This document shows positions 40,619 through 50,241 of a stretch of DNA of 64,000 nucleotides, one piece after another. The notes below the pieces were generated by a model. It had not been told where the DNA came from, did not search any database, and saw nothing but the letters and a program-made list of their open reading frames with translations. The position numbers and the translations under genes were made by a program. This DNA comes from Allobrachymonas chironomi DSM 19884. Lineage in GTDB: Bacteria > Pseudomonadota > Gammaproteobacteria > Burkholderiales > Burkholderiaceae_C. The stretch is taken from positions 109,232 through 173,231 of the forward strand of contig NZ_KB894768.1 in assembly GCF_000374625.1 (NCBI RefSeq). Reading direction: 5' to 3'. Within the stretch, counting starts at the first letter, position 1; the number at the start of each line of letters is the position of its first letter.

Positions 40619-41791
40619 ATGCAAATCACACAGGAACAGGCTGCGCAGTCAGAGCCGGCAGCAGCGGGCGGCGCGTGTTTTGACAGGAGCTGGACGGATG
40701 CGCAGGTGATGCAGGAGGTCGAGCGCATTGCCCAGGGACCGCTGGCCCGTGCGGCCTACAGCATCGATCAGGAGCATCTCTATCCCAAGGCCCTGATGGG
40801 TGAGCTGGGGCGTGCCGGGGCCTTTGCCGCGGCGCTGGATGCCGGTGGCCGGCGCTTTGCCCTGGGGCTGGATGCCATGCGCGCCATCAGCCGCTCTTGC
40901 GGTGCCACGGGTTTTCTGACCTGGGCCCACGATGTCTGCGGCATGTATCTGGAACAGTCCGGTAATCCGGCCCTGACGGGACGCCGGCTGCAGGACCACA
41001 TGCTGGGCCGTACCTTTGGTGGCACGGCCCTGTCGAATCCCATGAAGGCGCTGGCCGGTATCGAGCCGATGCAGCTCAAGGCCGAACCCGTGCGGGGCGG
41101 TTACCGCGTCAGCGGGGCGCTGCCCTGGGTCAGCCACATTGGCCAGGGACAGTACTGCGGCGCCATGGCCACCGTGTGCAAGCCGGGTGGCAGCCGTTCG
41201 CACGAGATCATGTTCCTGCTGGATATGGATGAACAGGTGGGGCTGCGCCCCTGCCCGGTGTTTTCGGGCATGGAGGGAACCAGCACCTGGGCGGTACGGC
41301 TGAACAACTACTTTGTGGGCCAGGATCTGCTGATTGCCGATCCGGTCCAGCCCCTGTTGCAGCGCATTCGTGCGGCGTTTGTCTTGTTGCAGGTAGGCAT
41401 TGCCGCAGGGGTGGCGCAGGGCGCCATCGATTCGATTCTGGAAGTGGAACCCATGCTGGGCCATGTGAACCAGTTTCTGGCGGACCGCCCCGACGTGCTG
41501 CAGGCCGAATACGAGGACCTGTGGCAGCGCGCCGCACGCCTGGCGCAAACGCCTTACGAGGAGAGCAGGGATTTTCTGCTGGAGGTGCTGGACCTGCGCG
41601 CCCAGGGTGGCGAATTTGCGCTGCGGGCTGCCAATTCGGCACTGCTGCACCAGGGCGCGCGCGGTTATCTGCTGCAGTCCCCGGTGCAGCGCCGGGTGCG
41701 GGAGGCGCAGTTTGTGGCGATTGTCACCCCGGCCATCAAGCACTTGCGCTGGGAAATGCACCGTCTGGGCCAGGAGGAGGTGCCGGCATGA
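40619..41791 (+). CDS. Acyl-CoA-dehydrogenase-fold flavoprotein, cyanase operon
   Basis: The 390-residue protein follows the acyl-CoA dehydrogenase plan: a helical N-terminal domain, a beta domain with [15 protein letters not shown] in place of the usual GY.LNG.K.WITN, and a C-terminal helical domain with [20 protein letters not shown]. At the position of the usual catalytic Glu (YEGT) it reads VTPA, with Thr370. FAD/FMN binding is expected from the fold. A dehydrogenase role is doubtful; ACAD-fold monooxygenases such as DszC are the closest functional analogy. The rubredoxin reductase gene overlaps its stop. GGAGGAATGTC precedes the ATG. It is about one third identical by eye to the protein at 58078. 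Confidence 0.8.
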   Translation: MQITQEQAAQSEPAAAGGACFDRSWTDAQVMQEVERIAQGPLARAAYSIDQEHLYPKALMGELGRAGAFAAALDAGGRRFALGLDAMRAISRSCGATGFLTWAHDVCGMYLEQSGNPALTGRRLQDHMLGRTFGGTALSNPMKALAGIEPMQLKAEPVRGGYRVSGALPWVSHIGQGQYCGAMATVCKPGGSRSHEIMFLLDMDEQVGLRPCPVFSGMEGTSTWAVRLNNYFVGQDLLIADPVQPLLQRIRAAFVLLQVGIAAGVAQGAIDSILEVEPMLGHVNQFLADRPDVLQAEYEDLWQRAARLAQTPYEESRDFLLEVLDLRAQGGEFALRAANSALLHQGARGYLLQSPVQRRVREAQFVAIVTPAIKHLRWEMHRLGQEEVPA

Positions 41792-43131
41792 GCGCGCAAG
41801 ACTGGAAGCAGTACATCTGCCGGGCCTGCGGCCTGATTTACGACGAGGAAGCCGGTGATCCGGACAGCGGTCTGGCACCGGGCACCCGGTTCGAGGCGAT
41901 TCCGGATGACTGGGTCTGCCCCTTGTGCGGCGTGACCAAGGCCGATTTCGATCCCTACGAGCGCGTGGTGGTGACGGCGGCGGCCGTGGCCGGCCAGCGG
42001 CTGCCGGTGCAGGGCGGGGTGGTGATCGTCGGGGCCGGACTGGCAGGCTGGTCGGTGGCCGAGGCACTGCGTGCGGCGCTGCCGGAAACCCCCATCACGC
42101 TGGTCAGCGCCTGCGCCGGAGACCGCTACCACAAGCCGGAACTGTCGCTGGCCCTGGGCAAGGGGCAGACCGCGGCAGATCTGGTAACCGAGACCGGCGC
42201 GGCTGCAGCAGGGCGATTGGGGCTGCGCTTGCTGGCGCACACGCAGATGGTGGGCCTGACGCCCGCGCTGCACCAGTTGCGTACCACACGCGGCCAGCTG
42301 CGCTACAGCCATCTGGTGCTGGCCCAGGGTGCCAGCCCGATGCTGCCGGACAGCCTGCCAGCCAGCCTGTGCTGGCGGGTCAACCACTTGCAGGGCTGGA
42401 GCGGCCTGCAGCAACGTCTGCAGGGCGGCCGCCGCGAGGTGCTGGTAATCGGTGCCGGCATGGTGGGCTGCGAACTGGCGGAAGACCTGGCACGCAGCGG
42501 CCATCAGGTCAGTCTGCTGGATCGCCAGTCCTGGCCGCTGGGCCAGCTGCTGCCCGAACTGGCAGGGCAGCGCCTGCGCCAGAGCCTGGAGGCGCAGGGC
42601 GTGCGCTACCTGGGTGCGGTGGAGGTGGCCAGCCTGCAGCAGCAGGGGGCACAGCGCCTGGTCACGCTGCAGGACGGCCGCCAGCTGCTGGCCGATGAGG
42701 TGGTGGCCGCCACCGGTCTGAAAGTGGCCTCGCGCCTGGTCCGCAGCGCCGGTCTGGCCTACGACAACGGGATCGTGGTGGATGCCGACACGCTGCAGAC
42801 CAGCGCGGCCGACGTGTTTGCCCTGGGCGACTGCATCAGCATCCACGGACGACCCTGCCGCTTCATCGAGCCGATTGCGCGCCAGGCGCAGGCCATTGCC
42901 CGGCAGATCGCCGGCCGGGGCAGCAGCGGCGCTGCCCACCAGCAGCCGGTGATCCGGCTCAAGACGCGGGCCCTGCCGGTGATCTTGCACGGTGTGCCGG
43001 TGGCCGGACGGGCCTGGACGGTCCTGGAAGACCGCGAGGGTTTGTTGCGCCTGCAACAGGCCCCGGAAGACGGCCGGCAACCGGTGCTGCTGCAACTGGG
43101 AGCAGGCCAGCCCATGCGGGCCGCAGCCTGA
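41788..43131 (+). CDS. Rubredoxin / NAD(P)H-rubredoxin reductase fusion
   Basis: The 447-residue fusion has an N-terminal rubredoxin domain with iron ligands Cys11, Cys14, Cys44 and Cys47 (CRACG...CPLCG). A pyridine-nucleotide disulfide-oxidoreductase domain follows: FAD loop [17 protein letters not shown] (about 78-94), a NAD(P)H loop [17 protein letters not shown], and the FAD-closing [11 protein letters not shown]. In one chain it can take electrons from NAD(P)H through FAD to rubredoxin iron. The start overlaps the flavoprotein stop by 4 bases, so the two are made together and it is the obvious electron donor. Normally these are two proteins, as in alkane hydroxylase systems. Confidence 0.9.
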   Translation: MSAQDWKQYICRACGLIYDEEAGDPDSGLAPGTRFEAIPDDWVCPLCGVTKADFDPYERVVVTAAAVAGQRLPVQGGVVIVGAGLAGWSVAEALRAALPETPITLVSACAGDRYHKPELSLALGKGQTAADLVTETGAAAAGRLGLRLLAHTQMVGLTPALHQLRTTRGQLRYSHLVLAQGASPMLPDSLPASLCWRVNHLQGWSGLQQRLQGGRREVLVIGAGMVGCELAEDLARSGHQVSLLDRQSWPLGQLLPELAGQRLRQSLEAQGVRYLGAVEVASLQQQGAQRLVTLQDGRQLLADEVVAATGLKVASRLVRSAGLAYDNGIVVDADTLQTSAADVFALGDCISIHGRPCRFIEPIARQAQAIARQIAGRGSSGAAHQQPVIRLKTRALPVILHGVPVAGRAWTVLEDREGLLRLQQAPEDGRQPVLLQLGAGQPMRAAA

Positions 43132-43158
43132 CAGAGACGATTACAGAGGAATACCACC

Positions 43159-44556
43159 ATGCAGGATCACAACATCTATCGCCCCTACAGCCCGCTGGCA
43201 CGCCTGGGCGCATGCAGCTGCGGCGCCCATGCCAGCCAGCAAGCCCATGACGATGCCCTGACGCAACTGGCCGATGCCCGCCGCCGGCAGGACAGCGAGG
43301 CCTTGTCGCACGACTTCGTGGAGGCTGCCGCCGTGCAGGCCCTGTTCCCGGACCCGCAACTGCGCCGCAACTTCCTGCGCACCGTGGGCAGCGGCGTGGC
43401 CATGGCAGCCATTGGCAGCCTGCTGCCGCTGCAGGACCTTCAGGCCCGCGCCCTGGAACGCAAGGGCGGACTGGAAAAAACCGATCTGCGCATCGGCTTT
43501 GTCCCGATCACCTGTGCCACGCCCCTGATCATGGCCGGTCCGCTGGGCCTGTACCAGCAGCAGGGCCTGAACGTGCAGTTGCAGAAAACCGCAGGCTGGG
43601 CCCTGGTGCGCGACAAGCTGCTCAACCGCGAGCTGGATGCCTCGCACACCCTGTCGCCCATGCCGCTGGCGATTTCCATGGGGGCCGGTTCCAGCCCGCA
43701 GCCGATGCGGGTCATGGCGATCCAGAACATCAATGGCCAGGCCATCGTGATGGCACTCAAGCACCGCGAAAACCGCGATCCGCGCCACTGGAAGGGCTTC
43801 AAGTTTGCCGTGCCCTTCGAATATTCGATGCACAACTTCCTGCTGCGCTACTACCTGGCCGAGCATGGCCTGGACCCGGACCGCGACGTGCAGCTGCGCG
43901 TGACGCCGCCAGCCGAAATGATTGCCAACCTGCGCGCCGGCAATATCGACGGCTTTCTGGGGCCGGACCCGTTCTGCCAGCGGGCCGTGTACGACCGCGC
44001 GGGCTTCATCCACATCCTGACCCGCGACATCTGGGAAGGCCATCCCTGCTGCGCCTTTGGCGTCTCGCAGGCCTTCATCGACCAGCACCCGCAGACCTTT
44101 CTGGCCATGTACCGCGCCATCCTGCAGGCCACGGCGATGGCCAACAAGCCCGAAGAACGCCAGGCCATTGTCCAGGCCATCTCCGGGCCGGGCTATCTGA
44201 ACCAGCCGCCCATCGTGATCCAGCAGGTCTTGCGCGGCCGCTTTGCCGATGGCCTGGGCAAGGTCCGGGACGTGCCGGATCGCATCGGCTTCGATGCCAT
44301 GCCCTGGCATGCCATGGCCAGCTGGATGCTGACCCAGATGCAGCGCTGGGGCTACATCAAGGGCCAGGTGAACTACCGCCAGCTGGCCGAGCAGGTCTTT
44401 TTGATGACCGATGCCCGCCGCCTAATGCGGGAAGCCGGCTTGCCGCTGCCTCCCGGGGCCGACAGCGGCAGCCACCGCATCACGGTCATGGGCAAGGTCT
44501 TTGACCCGGCCAGGCCTGAAGCCTACCTGCGCAGCTTTGCCATCCGGCGCACTTGA
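43159..44556 (+). CDS. NrtA/CynA-type ABC transporter substrate-binding protein with Tat-like signal
   Basis: The 465-residue protein belongs to the nitrate/cyanate/bicarbonate binding-protein family (NrtA/CmpA-like): LRIGFVPITCATPLIMAGPLGLYQQQGLNV, HTLSPMPLAISMG, GFLGPDPFCQRAVYD. It has an unusual N-terminus of about 68 residues with ACSCGAHASQ (Cys19, Cys21, His24) before RRNFLRTVGSG and a hydrophobic stretch, a twin-arginine export signal set far inside. Cyanate is the most likely ligand because cynS is in the operon. A cyanate precursor, nitrate or another small anion cannot be excluded. Confidence 0.85.
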   Translation: MQDHNIYRPYSPLARLGACSCGAHASQQAHDDALTQLADARRRQDSEALSHDFVEAAAVQALFPDPQLRRNFLRTVGSGVAMAAIGSLLPLQDLQARALERKGGLEKTDLRIGFVPITCATPLIMAGPLGLYQQQGLNVQLQKTAGWALVRDKLLNRELDASHTLSPMPLAISMGAGSSPQPMRVMAIQNINGQAIVMALKHRENRDPRHWKGFKFAVPFEYSMHNFLLRYYLAEHGLDPDRDVQLRVTPPAEMIANLRAGNIDGFLGPDPFCQRAVYDRAGFIHILTRDIWEGHPCCAFGVSQAFIDQHPQTFLAMYRAILQATAMANKPEERQAIVQAISGPGYLNQPPIVIQQVLRGRFADGLGKVRDVPDRIGFDAMPWHAMASWMLTQMQRWGYIKGQVNYRQLAEQVFLMTDARRLMREAGLPLPPGADSGSHRITVMGKVFDPARPEAYLRSFAIRRT

Positions 44557-44582
44557 GAAACCCACAGGAAAGGAACTGCATC

Positions 44583-45473
44583 ATGTTGAACTCCCTACGA
44601 CTCCGTGCCGCGCTGCTGTCACTGCTGTTGCTGGCCGTGCTGGTGGGCATCTGGCACATCAGCACCAGCAGCCCGGCCCTGCAGACGCCTGTTGCCGGGC
44701 TGTCCATTACCGCCGAAGAGCGCGAATACGCGATCCTGATGGGCGATTTGCCGGCCGACGACGCTGCTGCCGACAGCAGCGCAGCCCGTCAGGACGGCTT
44801 CCCGACCCCGCTGCAATTTGCCACCAGCGCTGCCAGCAGCATCGCCGACCCGTTCTACGACAACGGCCCCAACGACAAGGGCATCGGCCTGCAACTGGGC
44901 TATTCGCTGGCGCGGGTCGCGCTGGGCTATGCCCTGGCAGTGCTGGTGGCGATTCCGCTGGGCTTCGTGATCGGCATGTCGCCGCTGCTGTACCGGGCGC
45001 TGGACCCCTTCATCCAGATCCTGAAACCGATCTCGCCACTGGCCTGGATGCCGATTGCGCTGTACACGATCAAGAATGCGAACATCTCGGCCATCTTCGT
45101 GATCTTCATCTGCTCGGTCTGGCCGATGCTGGTCAACACCGCCTTTGGCGTGGCCAATGTGCGCAAGGACTGGCTGAACCTGTCGCGCACACTGGAAGTG
45201 TCGCCGCTGCGCGCAGCCTTCCGGGTGATTCTGCCGGCTGCGGCACCCACCATCATCACCGGCATGCGGATTTCCATGAGCATTGCCTGGCTGGTGATCG
45301 TGGCAGCCGAAATGCTGATTGGCGGTACCGGTCTGGGCTACTACGTGTGGAACGAGTGGAACAACCTGTCGCTGTCCAACGTGATCTTTGCGGTCCTGCT
45401 GATCGGCCTGGTAGGCATGTTGCTGGACCAGATGTTTGCCCAACTCCAGAAGAAGGTGACCTATGTTGACTGA
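44583..45473 (+). CDS. NrtB/CynB-type ABC transporter permease
   Basis: The 296-residue inner-membrane protein has an N-terminal helix (about 9-27), a periplasmic stretch with acidic ADDAAADSS, and a core of about five helices. The EAA loop [36 protein letters not shown] and [23 protein letters not shown] are typical of NrtB/SsuC-like permeases. AGGAAAGGA supports the ATG; an in-frame ATG 30 bases earlier overlaps the previous gene. It overlaps the ATPase gene by 11 bases. Confidence 0.9.
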   Translation: MLNSLRLRAALLSLLLLAVLVGIWHISTSSPALQTPVAGLSITAEEREYAILMGDLPADDAAADSSAARQDGFPTPLQFATSAASSIADPFYDNGPNDKGIGLQLGYSLARVALGYALAVLVAIPLGFVIGMSPLLYRALDPFIQILKPISPLAWMPIALYTIKNANISAIFVIFICSVWPMLVNTAFGVANVRKDWLNLSRTLEVSPLRAAFRVILPAAAPTIITGMRISMSIAWLVIVAAEMLIGGTGLGYYVWNEWNNLSLSNVIFAVLLIGLVGMLLDQMFAQLQKKVTYVD

Positions 45474-46425
45474 AGTCCTGCCCCCCCTGGCCAGCCCCGA
45501 GGCCCCCATGTCCCACGCGCGCTCCGGCCACCAGTCCTTTCTGCAGGTCGAAGGCCTGGCCAAGCGCTACCGCGCCGATCTGCCACCGGTGTTCGAGGAT
45601 GTCCATTTCGGCATCGACAAGGGCGAGTTTGTCTGCGTGATCGGCCACTCCGGTTGCGGCAAGAGCACTATCCTGAACGTGATGGCCGGTCTGGAAGAGG
45701 CCAGCGCCGGCATGGTGTTCATGGATGGTCGCGAGGTGGCCGGCCCCAGTCTGGACCGTGGCGTGGTGTTCCAGAGCCATGCCTTGCTGCCCTGGCTGAG
45801 CGCCGAGGACAACCTGGTGTTTGCACTGCGCTCGCGCCAACCGGACTGGAACCGCAAGGCGATTGTGGAGGAGGCCGGCAAATACCTGGACATGGTGGGA
45901 CTGGGCGCCGCCGCGCGCAAGAAGCCTTCCGAACTGTCGGGCGGCATGAAGCAGCGTGTCGGCATTGCCCGGGCCTTTGCCGTGGCTCCCAAGATGCTGC
46001 TGATGGATGAGCCCTTTGGCGCGCTGGATGCCCTGACGCGCGGCGTGATCCAGGACGAATTGCTGCGCATCTGCAAGGAAACCCAGCAAACCGTGTTCAT
46101 GATCACGCATGATGTGGATGAGGCCATTCTGCTGGCCGACCGCATCTTCCTGATGAGCAACGGGCCGTATGCCAATGTGGCCGAGGTGGTGGTCAATACC
46201 TTGCCACGCAGCCGGACTCGCGACACCATGATCCATGACCCGCAGTACTACCGCATCCGCAACCACCTGCTGGACTTTCTGGTGCACCGCTCCGGGCTGG
46301 CACAGCAACAGGCCGAGCAGCATGCGGGTCAGCGCAGCAGTGGCAGCCGTTCCGGCATCCGGACCCGGGTGGTCTACCCGGGACTGGCCGATCCGGAGCC
46401 CTTGCTGCAAGATCCGGCTATCTGA
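45463..46425 (+). CDS. NrtD/CynD-type ABC transporter ATPase
   Basis: The 320-residue ATPase energises the importer. It has Walker [11 protein letters not shown]-loop [17 protein letters not shown], signature [15 protein letters not shown] and Walker [13 protein letters not shown]. The switch His lies in [31 protein letters not shown] is typical of the nitrate/cyanate group. About 50 extra residues at the C-terminus (Gln/Ser/Arg-rich) have no visible domain. Confidence 0.9.
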   Translation: MLTEVLPPLASPEAPMSHARSGHQSFLQVEGLAKRYRADLPPVFEDVHFGIDKGEFVCVIGHSGCGKSTILNVMAGLEEASAGMVFMDGREVAGPSLDRGVVFQSHALLPWLSAEDNLVFALRSRQPDWNRKAIVEEAGKYLDMVGLGAAARKKPSELSGGMKQRVGIARAFAVAPKMLLMDEPFGALDALTRGVIQDELLRICKETQQTVFMITHDVDEAILLADRIFLMSNGPYANVAEVVVNTLPRSRTRDTMIHDPQYYRIRNHLLDFLVHRSGLAQQQAEQHAGQRSSGSRSGIRTRVVYPGLADPEPLLQDPAI

Positions 46426-46488
46426 AACCCTTGTCTTTTCCCCGTCTGTTTTTCTTTTCACTTCACTGTTACTTCAAGGAGCTTCACC

Positions 46489-46938
46489 ATGATTTCCGAC
46501 CGTTCCCAAGTTACCGCCATGATTCTGTCGGCCAAGGTGGCCAAGGGCATCAAGTGGGCCGATGTGGCCCAGGCCGTAGGCATGAGCAAGGAGTGGACCA
46601 CGGCAGGCTGCCTGGGCCAGATGACTTTCACCAAGCCGCAGGCCGAAACCATTGGTCAGCTGTTCGACCTCAGCGACGAGGCCGTGGCCTGGCTGCAGGT
46701 GGTGCCCTACAAGGGCGGACTGCCCACCGCCGTGCCCACCGATGCACTGCTGTACCGCTTCTACGAAATCATCAGCGTCTATGGCGGCAGCATCAAGGAG
46801 CTGATCCACGAGGAATTTGGCGATGGCATCATGAGCGCGATCGATTTCTCCATGGATATCCAGCGCGAAAACGACCCCAAGGGCGATCGCGTCAACATCG
46901 TGCTGTCCGGCAAGTTCCTGCCGTACAAGAGCTACTGA
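46489..46938 (+). CDS. cynS: Cyanate hydratase (cyanase)
   Basis: Cyanase converts cyanate and bicarbonate to ammonia and CO2 via carbamate, giving usable nitrogen and removing a toxic carbamoylating agent. The 149-residue protein has an N-terminal helix-turn-helix-like domain and the catalytic C-terminal part LLYRFYEIISVYGGSIKELIHEEFGDGIMSAIDF. The triad is Arg90, Glu93 and Ser116, with exactly the E. coli spacing (Arg96, Glu99, Ser122). AAGGAGCTTCACC precedes the ATG. It closes the operon. No carbonic anhydrase gene (cynT) is beside it. Confidence 0.97.
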   Translation: MISDRSQVTAMILSAKVAKGIKWADVAQAVGMSKEWTTAGCLGQMTFTKPQAETIGQLFDLSDEAVAWLQVVPYKGGLPTAVPTDALLYRFYEIISVYGGSIKELIHEEFGDGIMSAIDFSMDIQRENDPKGDRVNIVLSGKFLPYKSY

Positions 46939-47006
46939 TGAGTCAGGCCGGCACGCCGGCTGGCTGAAAGACAGGTGCATGGCTATAGTGGATGCTGTCT
47001 GCAGTG

Positions 47007-47037
47007 CAAGGCCTGTCCCGGTTGTCGGGCAGGCCTT
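47007..47037 (+). terminator. Strong hairpin between cynS and glycerate kinase
   Basis: CAAGGCCTG-T-CCCG and CGGGCAGGCCTTG pair as a 13-bp stem with one bulged T. No T-run follows. It may terminate the cynS transcript Rho-dependently, protect its 3' end, or sit in the glycerate kinase leader. Confidence 0.45.
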
Positions 47038-47076
47038 GTGCTTCAGGATCCGATGCCCGCAACCGGAGTCCTTGCC

Positions 47077-48363
47077 ATGTCCTTCTCCCACGCCTTGCCG
47101 CCCCGCCAGCTGTTGCGCCAGATGCTGGATGCCGCCATTGTCGCGGCCCAGCCCGCCGAGTGCCTGCCGCCGTTCCTGGCCCAGCTGCCGCCTGGCCGCC
47201 TGTTGGTCATCGGGGCCGGCAAGGCATCGGCCGAGATGGCGCGGGTGGTGGAACAGCACTGGCCGGGGCCGCTGAGCGGCCTGGTGGTGACCGCCCGGGG
47301 CCATGCGGCTGCCTGCCGCCAGATCGAGGTGGTGGAGGCAGCGCATCCGGTGCCCGATACTGCCGGCGAGCAGGCGGCGCAGCGCATGCTGGCGCTGGTA
47401 CAGAACCTGCAGCCCGATGACACCGTGCTGTGTCTGATCTCGGGTGGCGGCTCCTCGCTGCTGCCCTTGCCGCTGGACGGCATCACGCTGCAGCACAAGC
47501 AGGAACTGGGCCGGGCCTTGCTGCGTTCCGGCGCCAGCATCCGCGAAATCAATACCGTGCGACGTCATCTGTCGGCCATCAAGGGCGGGCGGCTGGCGGC
47601 GCAATGCCATCCGGCGCGGCTGCTCACGCTGCTGATCTCCGACGTGCCGGGCGATGATCCGGCCGATATCGCTTCCGGCCCGACGGTGGCCGATGCCAGC
47701 ACCTGTGCCGATGCGCTGGCGATTCTGCAGCGTTACGCCATCGCCATCCCTGATCCGGTACGTGCCGTGCTGGAAAGCGGCGCTGGCGAATCGGTCAAGC
47801 CGGGTGACCCGCGCCTGCAGGGCCAGCAGGTGCAGCTGGTCGCCACCGCGCAGCAGGCGCTGCAGGCGGCGGCGCAGGTGGCGCGTGCGGCCGGCATCAC
47901 GCCGTACATCCTGGGCGACAGCATCGAGGGTGAAGCACGCGAGGTGGCGCGGGTGATGGCCGGCATGGCGCAACAGGCGCTGCGCCATGGCGAACCGTTT
48001 GCGCCGCCCTGCGTGCTGCTGTCCGGCGGCGAAACCACGGTCACGGTACGTGGGGCAGGGCGGGGTGGTCGCAATGTGGAGTTTCTGCTGGCGCTGGGGC
48101 TGGCCTTGCGCGGGGCTGCGCAAGTGCATGCGCTGGCTGCTGATACCGATGGCGTGGATGGCCAGGAACCGATTGCCGGCGCCATGCTGGCCCCCGATAC
48201 GCTGGAGCGTGCCTGGGCCATGGGTCTGTCGCCGGTGGCGGCGCTGGACGCCAATGACGGCCACGGTTTTTTTGGTGCGCTGGGCGATGCCGTGGTCACC
48301 GGCCCCACCCGCACCAATGTGAACGACTTTCGTGCCGTGCTGGTGCTGCCGGCATCGGCCTGA
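47077..48363 (+). CDS. Glycerate 2-kinase (MOFRL family, GckA/TtuD type)
   Basis: It phosphorylates D-glycerate to 2-phosphoglycerate, feeding glyoxylate, tartrate or serine-derived carbon into glycolysis. The 428-residue protein has VIGAGKASAEMARVVE, CLISGGGSSLLPLPLDGITL, REINTVRRHLSAIKGGRLA and SDVPGDDPADIASGPTVAD. The C-terminal MOFRL part is seen as LLSGGETTVTVRGAGRGGRN and GDAVVTGPTRTNVNDFRAVLV. The ATG giving MSFSHALPPR is chosen for the GGAG nine bases upstream; another in-frame ATG lies 24 bases earlier. Confidence 0.93.
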   Translation: MSFSHALPPRQLLRQMLDAAIVAAQPAECLPPFLAQLPPGRLLVIGAGKASAEMARVVEQHWPGPLSGLVVTARGHAAACRQIEVVEAAHPVPDTAGEQAAQRMLALVQNLQPDDTVLCLISGGGSSLLPLPLDGITLQHKQELGRALLRSGASIREINTVRRHLSAIKGGRLAAQCHPARLLTLLISDVPGDDPADIASGPTVADASTCADALAILQRYAIAIPDPVRAVLESGAGESVKPGDPRLQGQQVQLVATAQQALQAAAQVARAAGITPYILGDSIEGEAREVARVMAGMAQQALRHGEPFAPPCVLLSGGETTVTVRGAGRGGRNVEFLLALGLALRGAAQVHALAADTDGVDGQEPIAGAMLAPDTLERAWAMGLSPVAALDANDGHGFFGALGDAVVTGPTRTNVNDFRAVLVLPASA

Positions 48364-48444
48364 CACTGTCCGCACCGGCCCGGAGGGAAAGCCGGAACTG
48401 GCAAAATGCAGGCTTGCTCTCCGAGTTCTGACCCTGGATTTGCC

Positions 48445-49227
48445 ATGTTATTTGTCCTGTCTCCGGCCAAGGCGCTGGATTACGAAAGCCCCTTGCCCAC
48501 CCAGACGCACAGCGCACCGCTGTTCGTGCCCGATTCTGTCGAACTGATCAAGGTGCTGCGCGATTTCTCGCCGCAACAGGTGGCCGAGCTGATGGGCCTG
48601 AGCGACAAGCTGGCCGTGCTGAACGTGGCGCGCTACGAAGCCTGGGAAAAGACCTCCACCCCGGACAACGCGCGCCAGGCCGTGCTCGCCTTCAATGGCG
48701 ATGTGTACGAAGGCCTGCAGGCCGCCTCGCTGAGCCAGCCGCAGCTGGACTGGCTGCAGCAGCACCTGTGCATCCTGAGCGGCCTGTACGGCGTGCTGCG
48801 CCCGCTGGACCTGATGCAGCCCTACCGCCTGGAAATGGGCACCCGCCTGCGCACCCCGCGCGGCGACAACTTGTACCAGTTCTGGGGCAGCCGGATTGCC
48901 GATTACCTGAACCAGCGTTTCGAGGAACAAGGCGCTGCCGAGCCGATCCTGGTCAACCTGGCTTCGCAGGAGTACTTCAAGGCGGTGGACCGCAAGACCC
49001 TGCAGGCACGCGTGGTGGAATGCGTGTTCGAGGACTTCAAGGGCGGCAAATACAAGATCATCAGCTTCAACGCCAAACGCGCGCGCGGCCTGATGATGCG
49101 TTTTGCCGTGGAGCAGGGCGTGGACAGCGTGGCCGGCTTGCGTGACTTTGCTGCCGAAGACTATCGCTACGCGGCCGATGCTTCCGGCCCGGATCGCCTG
49201 GTGTTCCGCCGCAACCGGGAGGCCTGA
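48445..49227 (+). CDS. yaaA: Peroxide stress protein YaaA (DUF328)
   Basis: The 260-residue cytosolic protein begins [16 protein letters not shown] and carries [26 protein letters not shown] and [18 protein letters not shown], the diagnostic YaaA stretches. In E. coli YaaA lowers free iron and so limits Fenton damage during peroxide stress under OxyR. The start is the ATG directly before LFVLSP. It is followed two bases later by queF, so the two probably share a transcript. Confidence 0.94.
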   Translation: MLFVLSPAKALDYESPLPTQTHSAPLFVPDSVELIKVLRDFSPQQVAELMGLSDKLAVLNVARYEAWEKTSTPDNARQAVLAFNGDVYEGLQAASLSQPQLDWLQQHLCILSGLYGVLRPLDLMQPYRLEMGTRLRTPRGDNLYQFWGSRIADYLNQRFEEQGAAEPILVNLASQEYFKAVDRKTLQARVVECVFEDFKGGKYKIISFNAKRARGLMMRFAVEQGVDSVAGLRDFAAEDYRYAADASGPDRLVFRRNREA

Positions 49228-49229
49228 GC

Positions 49230-50081
49230 ATGACGCTGCAACCCGAACAATCGCAGCTGGGCAAGATCACCACCTACGCCAGCACATACGACGCCTCGTT
49301 GCTGTTTGCGCTGCCGCGTGCGCCCAAGCGCGCGGAAATCGGCATCCGTGAACCGCTGCCCTTCATGGGCATGGACTTCTGGACCGGCTACGAGTTGAGC
49401 TGGCTGAACCTGCGCGGCAAGCCGCAGGTGGCGATCCTGCAGGTGCAGATTCCCTGCGAAACGCCGAACATCATCGAAAGCAAGTCCTTCAAGCTCTATC
49501 TCAACAGCTTCAACAACACGTGCTTTGCCAGCGCGGAAGAGGTGCGCCAGCGCATTTTTGCCGATGTCAACGCGGCGGTCTGGCGCGGTGCCGAACATGT
49601 CATGGCCAGCATCGGCGTGAAGATCATCGCGCCGGACCTGTTCGAGCAGCAGCAGGTGGTGGAGCTGGCCGGACTCAGCCTGGACCGGCTCGATACCGAG
49701 TGCACGCACTACGAGCCGGCCCCGGAACTGCTGGTGACTTTCCCGGAAGAGGGCACCGTGACCGAGACGCTGAACAGCCGCCTGCTCAAGAGCAACTGCC
49801 TGGTGACCGGCCAGCCCGACTGGGGCAGCGTGCAGATCCAGTACACCGGCCCGCAGATTAGCCACGAGGGTCTGCTGCGTTACATCGTCAGTTTCCGCAA
49901 CCACAACGAATTCCACGAGCAGTGCGTGGAGCGCATCTACCACGACATCCGGCAGCGCTGCCAGCCGGTCAAGCTGAGCGTGTATGCACGTTACACGCGC
50001 CGTGGCGGTCTGGATATCAACCCGTTCCGCACCAGTCATCCGTGCGTCATGCCGGTGCAACAGCGTACTGCCCGCCAATAA
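49230..50081 (+). CDS. queF: NADPH-dependent 7-cyano-7-deazaguanine reductase
   Basis: QueF reduces preQ0 to preQ1 in queuosine synthesis. At 283 residues it is the long, two-domain form as in E. coli. Seen are [14 protein letters not shown] (NADPH-binding E-S-K-S-x-K-L motif) and the catalytic Cys in [41 protein letters not shown] is also typical. GGAGGCCTGAGC precedes the ATG. queC is elsewhere in the window. Confidence 0.96.
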   Translation: MTLQPEQSQLGKITTYASTYDASLLFALPRAPKRAEIGIREPLPFMGMDFWTGYELSWLNLRGKPQVAILQVQIPCETPNIIESKSFKLYLNSFNNTCFASAEEVRQRIFADVNAAVWRGAEHVMASIGVKIIAPDLFEQQQVVELAGLSLDRLDTECTHYEPAPELLVTFPEEGTVTETLNSRLLKSNCLVTGQPDWGSVQIQYTGPQISHEGLLRYIVSFRNHNEFHEQCVERIYHDIRQRCQPVKLSVYARYTRRGGLDINPFRTSHPCVMPVQQRTARQ

Positions 50082-50118
50082 GGCGAAATGTCGCTGGCAT
50101 GCCACTTCAGTTGCAAAT

Positions 50119-50139
50119 TTTCAGGGTTTATCCCTGAAA
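50119..50139. terminator. Hairpin downstream of queF
   Basis: A perfect 8-bp stem TTTCAGGG / CCCTGAAA has a 5-base loop, 38 bases after the queF stop. No clean T-run follows on the + strand. It may be a weak terminator or a site ahead of pntAA, whose possible -35 TTGACC is at 50147-50152. Confidence 0.4.
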
Positions 50140-50241
50140 TGCTCTCTTGACCTCCTGCCTACATCCTGTAACCCCGTGGCATACTGCACTTGAATGGGGC
50201 ATGCCGTGTCCGGCTTGCCCCGCCACCATCAAGGAGACAAA

